Assembly: GCA_002887195.1 (NCBI GenBank)
Contig: PJAB01001122.1
Span: 1-17,070 of the forward strand
Direction of reading: 5' to 3'
Source of the DNA: Chrysochromulina parva
Taxonomy: Eukaryota > Haptophyta > Prymnesiales > Chrysochromulinaceae
Length of the DNA: 17,070 bases
Shown here: one piece after another, positions 1 to 7,393 of the stretch
Position numbering within the stretch: position 1 is the first letter of the stretch
How the letters are laid out: each line of letters starts with the position of its first letter
Translations under genes and position numbers: made by a program
Notes under the pieces: generated by a model
What the model was told of the DNA's origin: nothing
The model's database searches: none
Seen by the model: only the letters and a program-made list of their open reading frames with translations

Positions 1-204
1 CTCGAGGTCGAGGTGAGCAAAAGGTTACTGACGCAGCAAATGCGAACTCAAATACCGACGGTTTCAAGCTTTCAACTTGAGACCACCCGGTGTGCCGGTA
101 AAAAGACGAGGGAGGGCTTTTTTCTGCGCACGCACGAGTGCTGGCTGCAGCGCGCACGGTCGTGCGCGAGCGCGCGGGGACAATCGAGCGCCGTCATCGT
201 CGCC
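1..204 (+). other. 5' leader of the EF-hand gene, possible splice donor at 13
   Basis: The first 12 bases end in GAG and are followed by GTGAGC at 13-18, a good eukaryotic 5' splice site. A matching acceptor could be the ctggctgcag ending at 150, which would give an intron of about 138 nt in the 5' UTR. The frame of the downstream gene stays open through this stretch from a GTG at 13. An ATG at 43 is in frame but in a weaker context than the one at 205. The translation here (rich in Arg, Cys and Ser) does not look like a conserved domain. I treat it as untranslated leader, with modest certainty. Confidence 0.35.
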
Positions 205-2061
205 ATGGAGGCGCTCGCTCTCTTCAAGCGTCCAGGCACAATGGCTTGGCTCGACAATGCTCGGGCCGAGGCGAAGCACAAGGAAATGAAGCGCGAGAGC
301 CATGGGGCTTTGCGGAACCGCCTCAGGCCCGTCTTTGACGAGTTTGATAAGGATAAGAGCGGGTCCATCAACAAAAAGGAGATGAAGAAGGTCCTGAAGA
401 AGGCCAAGCTCGCCAATATGACGGACGAAAAGATAAAGGCTCTGATCAAGGAGGCAGACGGCGACGGCAGTGGTGACATCGATTTCGACGAATTCGTTGA
501 GTGCGTTGCAAATCAGGTTGGGGAGGGTGGCTTCGCTTCGGTGCTCGAGGTCACCAACGCGAATGAGTTGGATCAGATTTCGTACCTCGAACAGGGTGAT
601 AAAAATCTGTCGACGGCGGAGGCATTCAAGTCACGGCAGAAGCTGCGCCGTAATGCTTCGGTGCTCAACGCTCTCGATCCGTGGTGGACTGCAAGCATTA
701 AAACCGCACGAGTACGCCGACCAGATGCCACGGACCTGAACCAAGAGGACTACGTTTGCATCTTCGTTGCCATCTACAAAGACCTTGTGAGCGCCGAGGA
801 TGAGGCGGAGGCAGAAGAGGAAACCATGAAATCCTGGGAGGAAGACTGCAAAGGTGGAGAGACGATGTCACGGGTGCTGCTCTTCGACTCTCTCTTTGAG
901 CTCGTCGACATATATGCAAAAAGCATCGAAGCTGCCGAGTACGCTGAGCTCCTTCGTTCGATTTTGGCTCGCATCATCAACGCTGATGGTACGATCGGAA
1001 AGCATAAGCCGCTTCCGGAAGCTCCTCCTCCAGAGAAGAAGTCGACACCCGCTCCTGAGATGAAGAAGCCGACACGGACACCGCAAGAGGCGGGGCCTCC
1101 TCGAAAAGCATCGCCGGCCAAGAAGTCGCCGAAGAAAACGTCGAAGAAAACAGTCGTCGAAGAACTTCCCACCGAAGAAAAGACAGAGATCAAGCAGGTC
1201 AAGGACATGGGATATCGTGTCGCGTTCGGCGCGACCACGCGCGATAACGAGGATGATAGCGACGGCCGCCCGCAGTCCGATGGCCCCGGATGGGTTCTTA
1301 CGAGAAACGAGAAGCCGCCAGATGATGATATGAGGAACTTCACACCGAAGCTTCGCCAGGCGACGTCCATGTCCGATATGCCCAATTTCGGACAATCGCG
1401 AGGAGCTACGCGGGAGCGCACCCCAAAGAAACTCGAATCGGCGCCGCTCCTGGACGTTGCCACGCTGACGCCAGTGCCCACGCCCCAGGCTGGAGCCTCA
1501 CGAGCGGAGGTGCTGCGTAGCCGGCAGTCGACCGGACTGCTCACTGACGCGCCCCAGACTGGAGCCCCACGAGCGGAGGTGCTGCGTAGCCGGCAGTCGA
1601 CCGGATTGCTCACTGACGCGGACCGGAGGGAAATGGATCTGCTCGGGGTCGCGGCCTCTCCGCGAGGTGTACTCCCCGTGCGAATCAAGCGGCCCCCTAC
1701 GCGGGAAATCGACGTCCAGTGGTTGAAGCGCATCGTTGCCACGCCAGCGGCGACGCGGAAAGCGCTCGACCAGCGCGCCTGGAAGCGCCTCCTCGAGGAC
1801 TCGAGCTTGTCATCAGATCCATCATCACCAAAGATCAGCAAGAGGTTGCTGAGGAACGCCATCGAGGTTCTTGCGCCCCCTCTTGCGCCCCCTCTTGCGC
1901 CCCCTCTTGCGCCCCCTCTTGGGGGACCCACGGTGGATGCGCGACGTGGGCTGATAATGCGCGTGACGCCGAAGGTCCCTACGTTCCTTGTGACCGACTT
2001 GCGCGATGCGCCACGATCGCCACGATCGTGGGCACAGCTCCCGCCATTGCAAGCGACATAG
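205..2061 (+). CDS. EF-hand calcium-binding protein with long disordered tail
   Basis: I chose the ATG at 205 because its context is gccATGG; this gives 618 residues. Two adjacent canonical EF-hand loops are visible: DKDKSGSINKKE at residues 48-59 and DGDGSGDIDFDE at residues 85-96. Both have acidic ligands at positions 1, 3 and 12 and the Gly at 6, so both should bind calcium. They form one EF-hand pair of the calmodulin or centrin type. Residues about 100-270 are helical and acidic, with no family I recognise. From about residue 275 the protein is basic and proline-rich (a run of KKSPKKTSKKT type), then contains two copies of a 23-residue repeat and an LAPP repeat near the C-terminus. A cytoskeletal or signalling role is possible, but only calcium binding is supported. 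There is no signal peptide or membrane segment. The frame is uninterrupted, so a single coding exon is likely. Confidence 0.8.
   Translation: MEALALFKRPGTMAWLDNARAEAKHKEMKRESHGALRNRLRPVFDEFDKDKSGSINKKEMKKVLKKAKLANMTDEKIKALIKEADGDGSGDIDFDEFVECVANQVGEGGFASVLEVTNANELDQISYLEQGDKNLSTAEAFKSRQKLRRNASVLNALDPWWTASIKTARVRRPDATDLNQEDYVCIFVAIYKDLVSAEDEAEAEEETMKSWEEDCKGGETMSRVLLFDSLFELVDIYAKSIEAAEYAELLRSILARIINADGTIGKHKPLPEAPPPEKKSTPAPEMKKPTRTPQEAGPPRKASPAKKSPKKTSKKTVVEELPTEEKTEIKQVKDMGYRVAFGATTRDNEDDSDGRPQSDGPGWVLTRNEKPPDDDMRNFTPKLRQATSMSDMPNFGQSRGATRERTPKKLESAPLLDVATLTPVPTPQAGASRAEVLRSRQSTGLLTDAPQTGAPRAEVLRSRQSTGLLTDADRREMDLLGVAASPRGVLPVRIKRPPTREIDVQWLKRIVATPAATRKALDQRAWKRLLEDSSLSSDPSSPKISKRLLRNAIEVLAPPLAPPLAPPLAPPLGGPTVDARRGLIMRVTPKVPTFLVTDLRDAPRSPRSWAQLPPLQAT
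1481..1618 (+). repeat. Two in-frame tandem copies of a 69-bp unit
   Basis: Copies lie at 1481-1549 and 1550-1618 and differ at only a few bases. The period of 69 bp is 23 codons, so the reading frame is kept. Each copy encodes a segment containing RAEVLRSRQSTGLLTDA within the disordered tail of the EF-hand protein. The near-identity points to a recent duplication. Confidence 0.9.
1870..1920 (+). repeat. 12-bp coding microsatellite, LAPP repeat
   Basis: The unit cttgcgccccct occurs four times without change (1870-1917), followed by ctt. It encodes Leu-Ala-Pro-Pro repeats near the C-terminus of the EF-hand protein. The multiple-of-three period keeps the frame, and copy number is probably variable between strains. 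Confidence 0.9.
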
Positions 2062-2636
2062 TGAGAGCACTAGCGCGCGCGCGCTGGGCAGCACAGTCAG
2101 CACAGTCCAGGGGACAGCTCCTCACTATCTTACAGCTGTAGCCGAGCGAGCGAGCGTACGAATCATGAGGAATGTATGGAGGAATGTTCAGTCGAATCGT
2201 TCAGCCGATCGCCAGGATGAAGGCAGGTGGACGAGGCCGTGTTCTCGCGCGGTGTAGCGAGTCTTGAATCATCTCGATATCACATGTCACAGGGGTGTCT
2301 GGGGCGGGGCTCAGCACCTTTTTAATCTCAAATCTGCGCCGCGAGCGAAGTTTATTGACGTTTTCCGTTATTTGACGTGATCACCGTGTTCATCTTCATG
2401 CCTGCAGGGAGTCAGACTTTTTGGCGTGGTCTGATGTTCACGAAAGGCCAATTTAAGGTGCACGCTGGGCAAGAGACCGACCTCACTAGCACACGGTAAT
2501 GGAGTGACCCGAGGACTAGCACAATTGTAAGTCATGACGTTACATAATTTCGTCGAAGGTCCAGTTAGGAAATGGCGAAGATGGGCGCTTTTCTCCTTCG
2601 ACGAGCCCCTTGCTCGTACGTTGGTCCTATCAGGAA
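2062..2636. other. Intergenic region between the EF-hand gene and the next gene
   Basis: No supportable gene is present. It holds a short GC alternation (gcgcgcgcgc near 2081), a cagcacagt near-repeat around 2090-2107, and an AT-richer stretch at 2320-2400 with two ttgacgt motifs. Both genes point the same way, so it should contain the 3' UTR and terminator of the first and the promoter of the second. I found no AATAAA signal or convincing TATA box. Confidence 0.5.
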
Positions 2637-2661
2637 ATGGCGCTTTTCTCGTTCGACGAGC
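2567..2661 (+). repeat. Imperfect direct duplication spanning a start codon
   Basis: Two related segments occur: aggaaatggcg at 2567-2577 with atgggcgcttttctccttcg at 2581-2600 (continuing acgagc), and aggaaatggcgcttttctcg from 2632 (continuing ttcgacgagc to 2661). The second copy contains the ATG at 2637 used for the downstream gene. The copies differ by a G-run length and a small insertion, so the first copy reads a different frame. Confidence 0.75.
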
Positions 2662-3854
2662 GCCAGCTCATCTCATACGTTATGTCTGGACCGCACGTGA
2701 CCTTCGCCGCAAGGTCCAGCAGTGAGACTTATCGCATCCTCGAGGAGCTAGGGCTCTCCGTAACCGCATGGCAAGGCGACGACGAAAGCTACAGGCTGAG
2801 CCTGCATCAGAGCTACACTACGCATGGGCTTGTCATACGCGAGGCGCCACCAAAAGGGTGCGACGCGCCACCCGACGCGTGGAAAATGGACCGCCTCATA
2901 TGGCAGAAGAATTGGGCGACCGACCACCACTTGCCAGAGTTCGAATTCCAGGGCGCATCACCTTCCAGAGGCGAGGTGATGAAGGCGCTCGACCTTGCGC
3001 GCCAGCAGTGGGCTTCACCGCACGTCTCCCGCTCTGTCGTCCGTGTTCCGTACTTCACGCCTTCGACGTTTCACCAGCTCTATGAAGTGCTTGCACCGCA
3101 GCGTGGCGCGCCTCCTGGTCGCCGCGGCGGCCTGCGCCGCGCCAGCACGGCCCAGGGCAGCGGCTCGGAAGGGAGAAGCCCGATGACACTCCAAGCTTGG
3201 CAACCTGGTGATGAGAGGAGTGATGGCGAGGACGAGGAGACCCTCGAAAAGAGCCTGCTCGCCGAGCGACTCAAGCGGCAAGGGTTCGAGCACGCAGTAT
3301 TCGGCGATGGAAGTGGCATCCGGGACCGTCCGGCGACCGCCATCCCGACACCGTTCGACAACCAAGCTCCTCCGCCTCTCCCGCGTGCGGCGCAGTCTGC
3401 ACGGCCGCCAACGGCACCAGCGGCATCTCCGCGGCATGGCGCATGCTCCGCACGAGCCGGTGCCCACTACGGCGGCTCCGGCGGCGAGGCGCTGCCTCCG
3501 CCGTGGCGTGGCACGTCGAGGAAAGACGTGACGACGTGGGGCACCTCGACGGCCCGTTCGACAGCATGGAGGCCGAGCTGGCGGCCAAGCAGCGATGAGC
3601 GGCAGCGGCTGCTCAGTGAGTCGATGGCGCGCCTCTCGGCTGCCTGTCCGCGCACACCCACGCGCCCTCGCACGCCACGCACTCAGGCTCGGTACACACT
3701 GGCGCCGCCCGCGCCGCGTCTCGTGGACGGCATGCTCTATGGCGGCCGTCATGGCGGGCGAGCCGGAGCCATTGACTCCACTGACGACCATGTCGACGCA
3801 CTCGCCCGTAAGCGATGCGAGCAGGCTGTGCGGCGCGCGATCCTGGCAGGATGA
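2637..3854 (+). CDS. Hypothetical protein, 3' half frame uncertain
   Basis: The first in-frame ATG is at 2637 (gaaATGG) and gives 405 residues. I do not recognise the family. Residues 1 to about 240 look like a genuine globular protein: it starts MALFSFDERQLISYVMSGPH, with mixed composition and later an acidic stretch around SDGEDEETLEKSLLAERLKRQGFEHAVFGDG. From about 3360 the frame becomes low-complexity Ala/Pro/Arg. Between about 3515 and 3598 another plus frame (codons starting at positions 2 mod 3) reads more like protein, including DGPFDSMEAELAAKQR. After about 3598 the original frame again looks plausible (DERQRLLSESMARLSA, then a C-terminus ARKRCEQAVRRAILAG). This may reflect an unannotated intron or sequence errors. 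A GTGAGT donor-like site lies at 3616. No signal peptide or membrane helix is seen. Confidence 0.5.
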   Translation: MALFSFDERQLISYVMSGPHVTFAARSSSETYRILEELGLSVTAWQGDDESYRLSLHQSYTTHGLVIREAPPKGCDAPPDAWKMDRLIWQKNWATDHHLPEFEFQGASPSRGEVMKALDLARQQWASPHVSRSVVRVPYFTPSTFHQLYEVLAPQRGAPPGRRGGLRRASTAQGSGSEGRSPMTLQAWQPGDERSDGEDEETLEKSLLAERLKRQGFEHAVFGDGSGIRDRPATAIPTPFDNQAPPPLPRAAQSARPPTAPAASPRHGACSARAGAHYGGSGGEALPPPWRGTSRKDVTTWGTSTARSTAWRPSWRPSSDERQRLLSESMARLSAACPRTPTRPRTPRTQARYTLAPPAPRLVDGMLYGGRHGGRAGAIDSTDDHVDALARKRCEQAVRRAILAG

Positions 3855-4147
3855 AACGTGCATCAACGGTGTGTCGTTGCACCCACCGGCCATCTCGGAT
3901 GGAACGGTTCGGACCCTCACCCTCGGCCTCGCCGACCCCGCGACCGCGCCCCGCTCCGGGGCCGCGGCCTGTGCGCGACCTCAAGTCCGGACCGCGCCGG
4001 CACCGGCCACCGCTAGCTTCCGTCTCATCCGCCGAGCGTTTAAGAGCCTTAGTGAAGGGACCACGCGATTTAGTTTCACATTTAACTACGCTGGCCCGCG
4101 CACGCGCATAACCTCGGTTCTTGGGTCGCACGTTACACCAGCCGCAC
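3855..4147. other. Convergent intergenic region
   Basis: It lies between the 3' ends of a plus-strand gene and a minus-strand gene, so it should hold both 3' UTRs. It is GC-rich with no convincing ORF or repeat. On the minus strand a TGTAA lies at 4131-4135, close behind the cyclophilin stop; TGTAA is a polyadenylation signal in green algae, but its use here is unknown. Confidence 0.4.
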
Positions 4148-4873
4148 TCAAACCTCATCCTTCGCCTTCTTCTTCTTGACCAGCAGCTGGCGCGACTTCC
4201 ACGTCTCGAGTACCTTCGCCGAGACGATCTTCGTGAGCTTAGGCACTTGCTCGTCCAAGTACTTGTTGAAGCCTTCGTCCTCGCGCATCAATGTCTCGAT
4301 GTCAATGCTGTCGTCTTTGGTGGGCTTGTAGAATTTTCGGATCGTAGCCATTCCGGTGCCCTCAATCTCGCCAAATGGTCGCACGCCCTCGTCTTTCAAC
4401 CTTTCGGTGTTGTCCATGAAATGAATCATCAATTGCGTCGAGCCGGCACCGTCTTCAATGTACAACGGGTCCCCTTTTTGCTTCTCGTCTCGCTCCCATT
4501 TCTGCTCCGTCTTTGTTGGCACAAAGGCGATGCGGCCAGGCAGGTGCTCCAGTGGCTCGCCCGTTGATGCATCCTCCTTCTTGACACGCTCGAGCAACTC
4601 CTGAGCATGGCTCCCGCCTTTGAGGCCGAGCTGGAGGTACCTATCATTGATCAGGAAGATGCGAGTATCGTTATAAAAGCCACGCTTCACGAGCTGCATG
4701 AAACGCGCGCAAGCAAACGGTGCCCAGTCATGGTGCGCTGTGACTACGAACGACGCCTTGCCAGAGTACGACTTGACGTCGAATTGCACGCGATATCCGG
4801 GACCCTGACTGATCACCTCCTCGTCGGGCCCGGCCTGCGCAAGGAGCGCGTACGTCATGATGGCAACGAGCAT
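4148..4873 (-). CDS. Secretory-pathway cyclophilin-type peptidyl-prolyl isomerase-like protein
   Basis: The first in-frame ATG (4873) gives 241 residues; a GTG lies upstream at 4930 with an in-frame stop just before it. Residues 1-14 (MLVAIMTYALLAQA) form a short hydrophobic signal sequence. The next about 170 residues fit the cyclophilin fold: FACARFMQLVKRGFYNDTRIF matches the helix after the first strands, RYLQLGLKGG matches the usual IQGGD region, and STQLMIHFMDNTERLKDEGVRPFGEIEGTGMATI matches the SQFFI...FG.V..GM stretch. The usual catalytic Arg after the conserved Phe is replaced (IFLIND), and the IQGGD motif is altered, so prolyl isomerase activity may be weak or absent. The C-terminus is lysine-rich and ends AKDEV, a KDEL-like tail compatible with ER retention. 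A lumenal folding factor is the most likely role. Confidence 0.75.
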   Translation of the reverse strand: MLVAIMTYALLAQAGPDEEVISQGPGYRVQFDVKSYSGKASFVVTAHHDWAPFACARFMQLVKRGFYNDTRIFLINDRYLQLGLKGGSHAQELLERVKKEDASTGEPLEHLPGRIAFVPTKTEQKWERDEKQKGDPLYIEDGAGSTQLMIHFMDNTERLKDEGVRPFGEIEGTGMATIRKFYKPTKDDSIDIETLMREDEGFNKYLDEQVPKLTKIVSAKVLETWKSRQLLVKKKKAKDEV

Positions 4874-5159
4874 GGGAAGCGACGATCGGAAAGGAAAGAC
4901 TCCACGGACGAGAGCGAAAAGGGATGACACGTCATGAGCCTTCTTTTATCGCCGACGGCGCACACAAAGTTGTGGCGGCCAGCCACATTTCTTAGTATAG
5001 CATTGAAATAAAAAATTTTGAGATAAACTTCCGAGCCTAAACTACGCCGGCGTCCCCGTCGAAGCGAGACAGTGTACTGGTACCCGGTTTTTCTCTCGCA
5101 GCTCTCACGTCTGAGAGCCCTTTTTTAGCGAAACCAAAGAATATCATTTCGAGCAACGT
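4874..5159. other. Region between two minus-strand genes
   Basis: It contains the promoter and 5' leader of the cyclophilin-like gene and the 3' UTR of the SGNH-like gene. An AT-rich island at about 4990-5035 stands out against the GC-rich background. On the minus strand an ATG at 4936 opens a short frame that overlaps the cyclophilin start out of frame, a possible upstream ORF. No other gene is seen. Confidence 0.4.
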
Positions 5160-6597
5160 TCACATGGTGCGCGGGGACGCTTGCCCGACGCGAGAGCTGC
5201 CAAGATGGTGCTTGGGCCGCCCGGCTGTCGTGTTCGCATCGACCTGGACCGGCTTCGTCGGGCACGCCACCCCGTCGGACGATGCGCACTGAAGCAGCGG
5301 ACCGAGCGTAAACGCGGGCCAGTCGGCCCAAAAGGCAGCACTCGTCTGGTCCGGCTGTGCCCTCTGTGGCCGCGCCCGCCGCGAGGCGCCGAGCGCGCCG
5401 AGCAGCATGGCCGCCTCGACCTCGGCATGCAGTCCAAACCCGTGCAGGCTGCCACAAGGGGAAACAAGCAGCGGCGGAGCGAGCCGAATGGAGCGCCCAA
5501 CGTCAAAGTAAGCAAAGCCCTGCGCACGCGCCGTCTCGCGAGCACACGCCATCGTCTTGAGGGTGAGAACCTGCATGTTCCGCGAGGCGGGCCAGTTGCC
5601 GCAGCCACTGGCCGCCGACCCTTCATTTGCAGGCACAAGCGATGAAGCGCTCACGGCCGCCGCGCCGCCGCTGGGGTCTGTGGGGTCTGTTCCTTGCTCT
5701 TTGCAGGTGGGACAGTTGAAGAAGCCATAGAGCACGCGCAGCGGCGCCGGTGCGCTCCCGGCACTGCCCGGGAGCATCGCTGAGTGGATGGCCTTGTTGA
5801 GAGTGCCCATCGCCCACCCAATCCTTTTGCAGCAGCAGTCCTCTGTCTCTTTGGTAAAGAGCATGTCCCATGTGCCAATGGAGGCCACGAGCAGGTCGGG
5901 GGCTCGACCCGCCGCGGTCATCAGCCGTCGAGTTCGCTCAGCCGTCGCGCTCAGCGTTCCCTCATCGTTGAAACTATGCCATAGGAACGTCAGCCGCGTT
6001 CCCTCAGTTGTTACGTAGTCGAGTGAGCATCCTCGAGTCGTGCGCCCTCGGTGATCGTCAAAGCACGGGCCTTTGAAGCGCTCCTGACATGACATCGGCG
6101 TTCAGCGATCGGGTCAAAGCATTCAGCGATCGGGTCAAAGCATCAGTACTCGTCAAATCAGTACATCGTCAAAGCATCACCTGACAGCGCGGATCATAGT
6201 AGCCCCAGTACTCGCTACGGTTTTGCGTTTTGGGAGAATGCGGGGTGCAGCCGAAATCCTTGCCAACGGGACCCATTGCGCGATGCGTGGGCCAACCCGC
6301 CGCTGGAAGAGTCTTATTTAGGGTGGAAAGGAGCGCGGAAAAGAGCATGCGTCCCCGCGAGTCACCAATCACCAGAAACCAGCGCCGCTCAAAACCGTCG
6401 CTCGAACTCAGGAGCTGGCACTGGTTGTTGCGGTCGGGGTTGCGGTACTCCCAACCGTCGCCATACGTTGCGGATGTACTCGGAAACCATCGCCCCTCTG
6501 AGCTTAGGACGTCGAGGCATGCCTCACCAGCCTCGTCGAGCGTCACATTGGTCCGAGGTCGAGAGCTTAGCATCGTCCCATTGTTCCATCGACCCAT
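5160..6597 (-). CDS. SGNH/GDS (PC-esterase-like) hydrolase-like protein, two exons
   Basis: The coding sequence joins 6597..6181 and 6083..5160 after removal of a phase-0 GT-AG intron; the spliced junction reads DPRCQ|ERFKGPC. The first exon holds a GRWFPS segment, like the N-terminal region before plant TBL/PC-esterase domains, and then WFLVIGDSRGRMLFSALL. The latter is SGNH block I, with the candidate nucleophile Ser at 6358-6360. The second exon has DLLVASIGTWDML (a block II/III-like strand), a FNCPTC motif, and near its end CGSLHGFGLHAEVEAAMLLGALG, which corresponds to the usual DxxH catalytic block. The His is present at 5442-5444 but the usual Asp is not at the expected place, so catalysis is uncertain. 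Known relatives act on O-acetyl groups of glycans in the secretory pathway. The start is uncertain: the ATG at 6597 lacks a signal peptide, and the same frame is open upstream apart from one TGA. Confidence 0.6.
6084..6180 (-). repeat. 97-nt GT-AG intron made mostly of 21-bp tandem repeats
   Basis: On the minus strand the exon ends CAG and the intron starts GTGATG at 6180; it ends ATGTCATGTCAG at 6084. On the plus strand two 21-bp units, sharing ttcagcgatcgggtcaaagc, lie at 6100-6120 and 6121-6141. They are followed by two degenerate shorter units (atcagtact/cgtcaaa and atcagtaca/tcgtcaaag) up to about 6176. Retaining the intron would introduce a stop at 6169-6171. The reading frames on both sides agree in phase 0, which supports splicing. 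Confidence 0.8.
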
Positions 6598-6606
6598 TGA
6601 CAATCT

Positions 6607-6831
6607 TCAGGATTGAAGGCCAGCGGCAACCAGACGCCGCTGCGGGAGGATGTCAAGGAGCTCGACGCGAAAGCGCTCCCAGTTGCCCGGATCGCGTGGC
6701 ACGTCACCGGCGCCCTGCCGCACCGCCGTCGTGCCGCCTTCGGGCGTGACCGCCACGCAGGCGTTGCGAGCCCGGCAACCCAAAAAAGGAAGCAAAGTTG
6801 CCATCTATCCTCAAAGCGAAAACCCACGAAC
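6607..6831 (-). other. Candidate 5' coding exon of the SGNH-like gene, in-frame TGA at its end
   Basis: From ATG 6804 the minus strand reads MATLLPFLGCRARNACVAVT, with protein-like sequence up to RRLVAAGLQS, and then a TGA at 6609-6607. The same frame continues directly into the downstream SGNH exon. A phase-0 intron could remove the stop, for example from GTTGCC at 6630 to an AG ending at 6523 (108 nt), which would keep the conserved GRWFPS part. Just upstream, ttaactcag at about 6840-6832 is a good acceptor-like site, so a further 5' exon may exist. Another frame here encodes a stronger hydrophobic stretch (LCFLFWVAGLATPAW), so the signal peptide could lie in either frame. Confidence 0.35.
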
Positions 6832-6955
6832 CTGAGTTAATGTACGATGATCTCCGGGCCTTTGGGGAAGGGGGCACCCTGGATGCACTGTCGTCTGTGG
6901 AAACTGGAATCCGTGCCGCGGAAAATAGCGTGTCCCGCACTCGCTCTGTACTGCG
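6832..6955. promoter_or_regulatory. Presumed bidirectional promoter
   Basis: The SGNH-like gene (minus) and the RING-like gene (plus) start back to back about 125-150 bp apart, so their promoters must share this stretch unless either has a distant 5' exon. No TATA box is obvious. An ATG at 6840 on the plus strand opens another frame (MYDDLRAFGEGGTLDALSSVETG) that reads well for about 40 codons and could be a 5' exon or an upstream ORF. Confidence 0.3.
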
Positions 6956-7393
6956 ATGCGAGCGGACGAGCATTCGCCGAGCGCTCCTGGCACGACGGTT
7001 GAAGAACGTCGGCTCTCTCGAGCGATCAGCGCGAGTCCGATCGGCGTCCTCGGACCTCGTCTCGAGGCGGTGCTCCTCGATGATACTGACAGCCTCGACC
7101 TCGAGGAGGTCGACTCTCTCGAGTATGCAATGGATCGTGTTGAGGAAAGTGGGCCGACGCTGTCCATGGAGCATCCAACGATCCTCATCAATCTGTGTTT
7201 GATGTGTGATTGCTCATGCAACACGTGGGATCCGTTGCCGTGCTGCATGCGTCCCGTCTGCGTGGAGTGCTCCGCCAAAGTGCTGATCCGGACGCGCACT
7301 TTGGCTGTGCAGCCGCACCGAGAACCGCTGCTTCGCTGCCCGTATCCAAGCTGCGGGAACATCTTCGAGCACGCGACGATGGCAGTGGACTGA
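6956..7393 (+). CDS. RING-like zinc-finger protein
   Basis: ATG 6956 gives 145 residues. The N-terminal half is acidic and probably disordered (LLDDTDSLDLEEVDSLEYAMD). The C-terminal half has a cysteine pattern CLMC, then LPCCMRPVCVEC, then CPYPSCGN: C-x2-C, C-C-x4-C-x2-C, C-x4-C. This fits a treble-clef RING or RING-between-RING (IBR) type finger, with the CPxxxC spacing favouring the RBR class. RING proteins usually act as E3 ubiquitin ligases that recruit an E2, but ligase activity is inferred only from the ligands. The frame ends at TGA 7391-7393, yet sequence after it in the +1 frame still looks coding, so the protein may be longer. The gene is divergent from the SGNH-like gene. Confidence 0.6.
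   Translation: MRADEHSPSAPGTTVEERRLSRAISASPIGVLGPRLEAVLLDDTDSLDLEEVDSLEYAMDRVEESGPTLSMEHPTILINLCLMCDCSCNTWDPLPCCMRPVCVECSAKVLIRTRTLAVQPHREPLLRCPYPSCGNIFEHATMAVD

Noticed and set aside
774..1931. Minus-strand open frame of 385 codons opposite the EF-hand gene
   Set aside because: It is Ser/Gly-rich, starts inside the mirrored LAPP repeat, and the plus frame has canonical EF-hands.
3015..3920. Minus-strand 301-codon frame opposite the unrecognised gene
   Set aside because: Arg/Cys/Ala-rich low-complexity translation, typical of antisense to GC-rich coding sequence.
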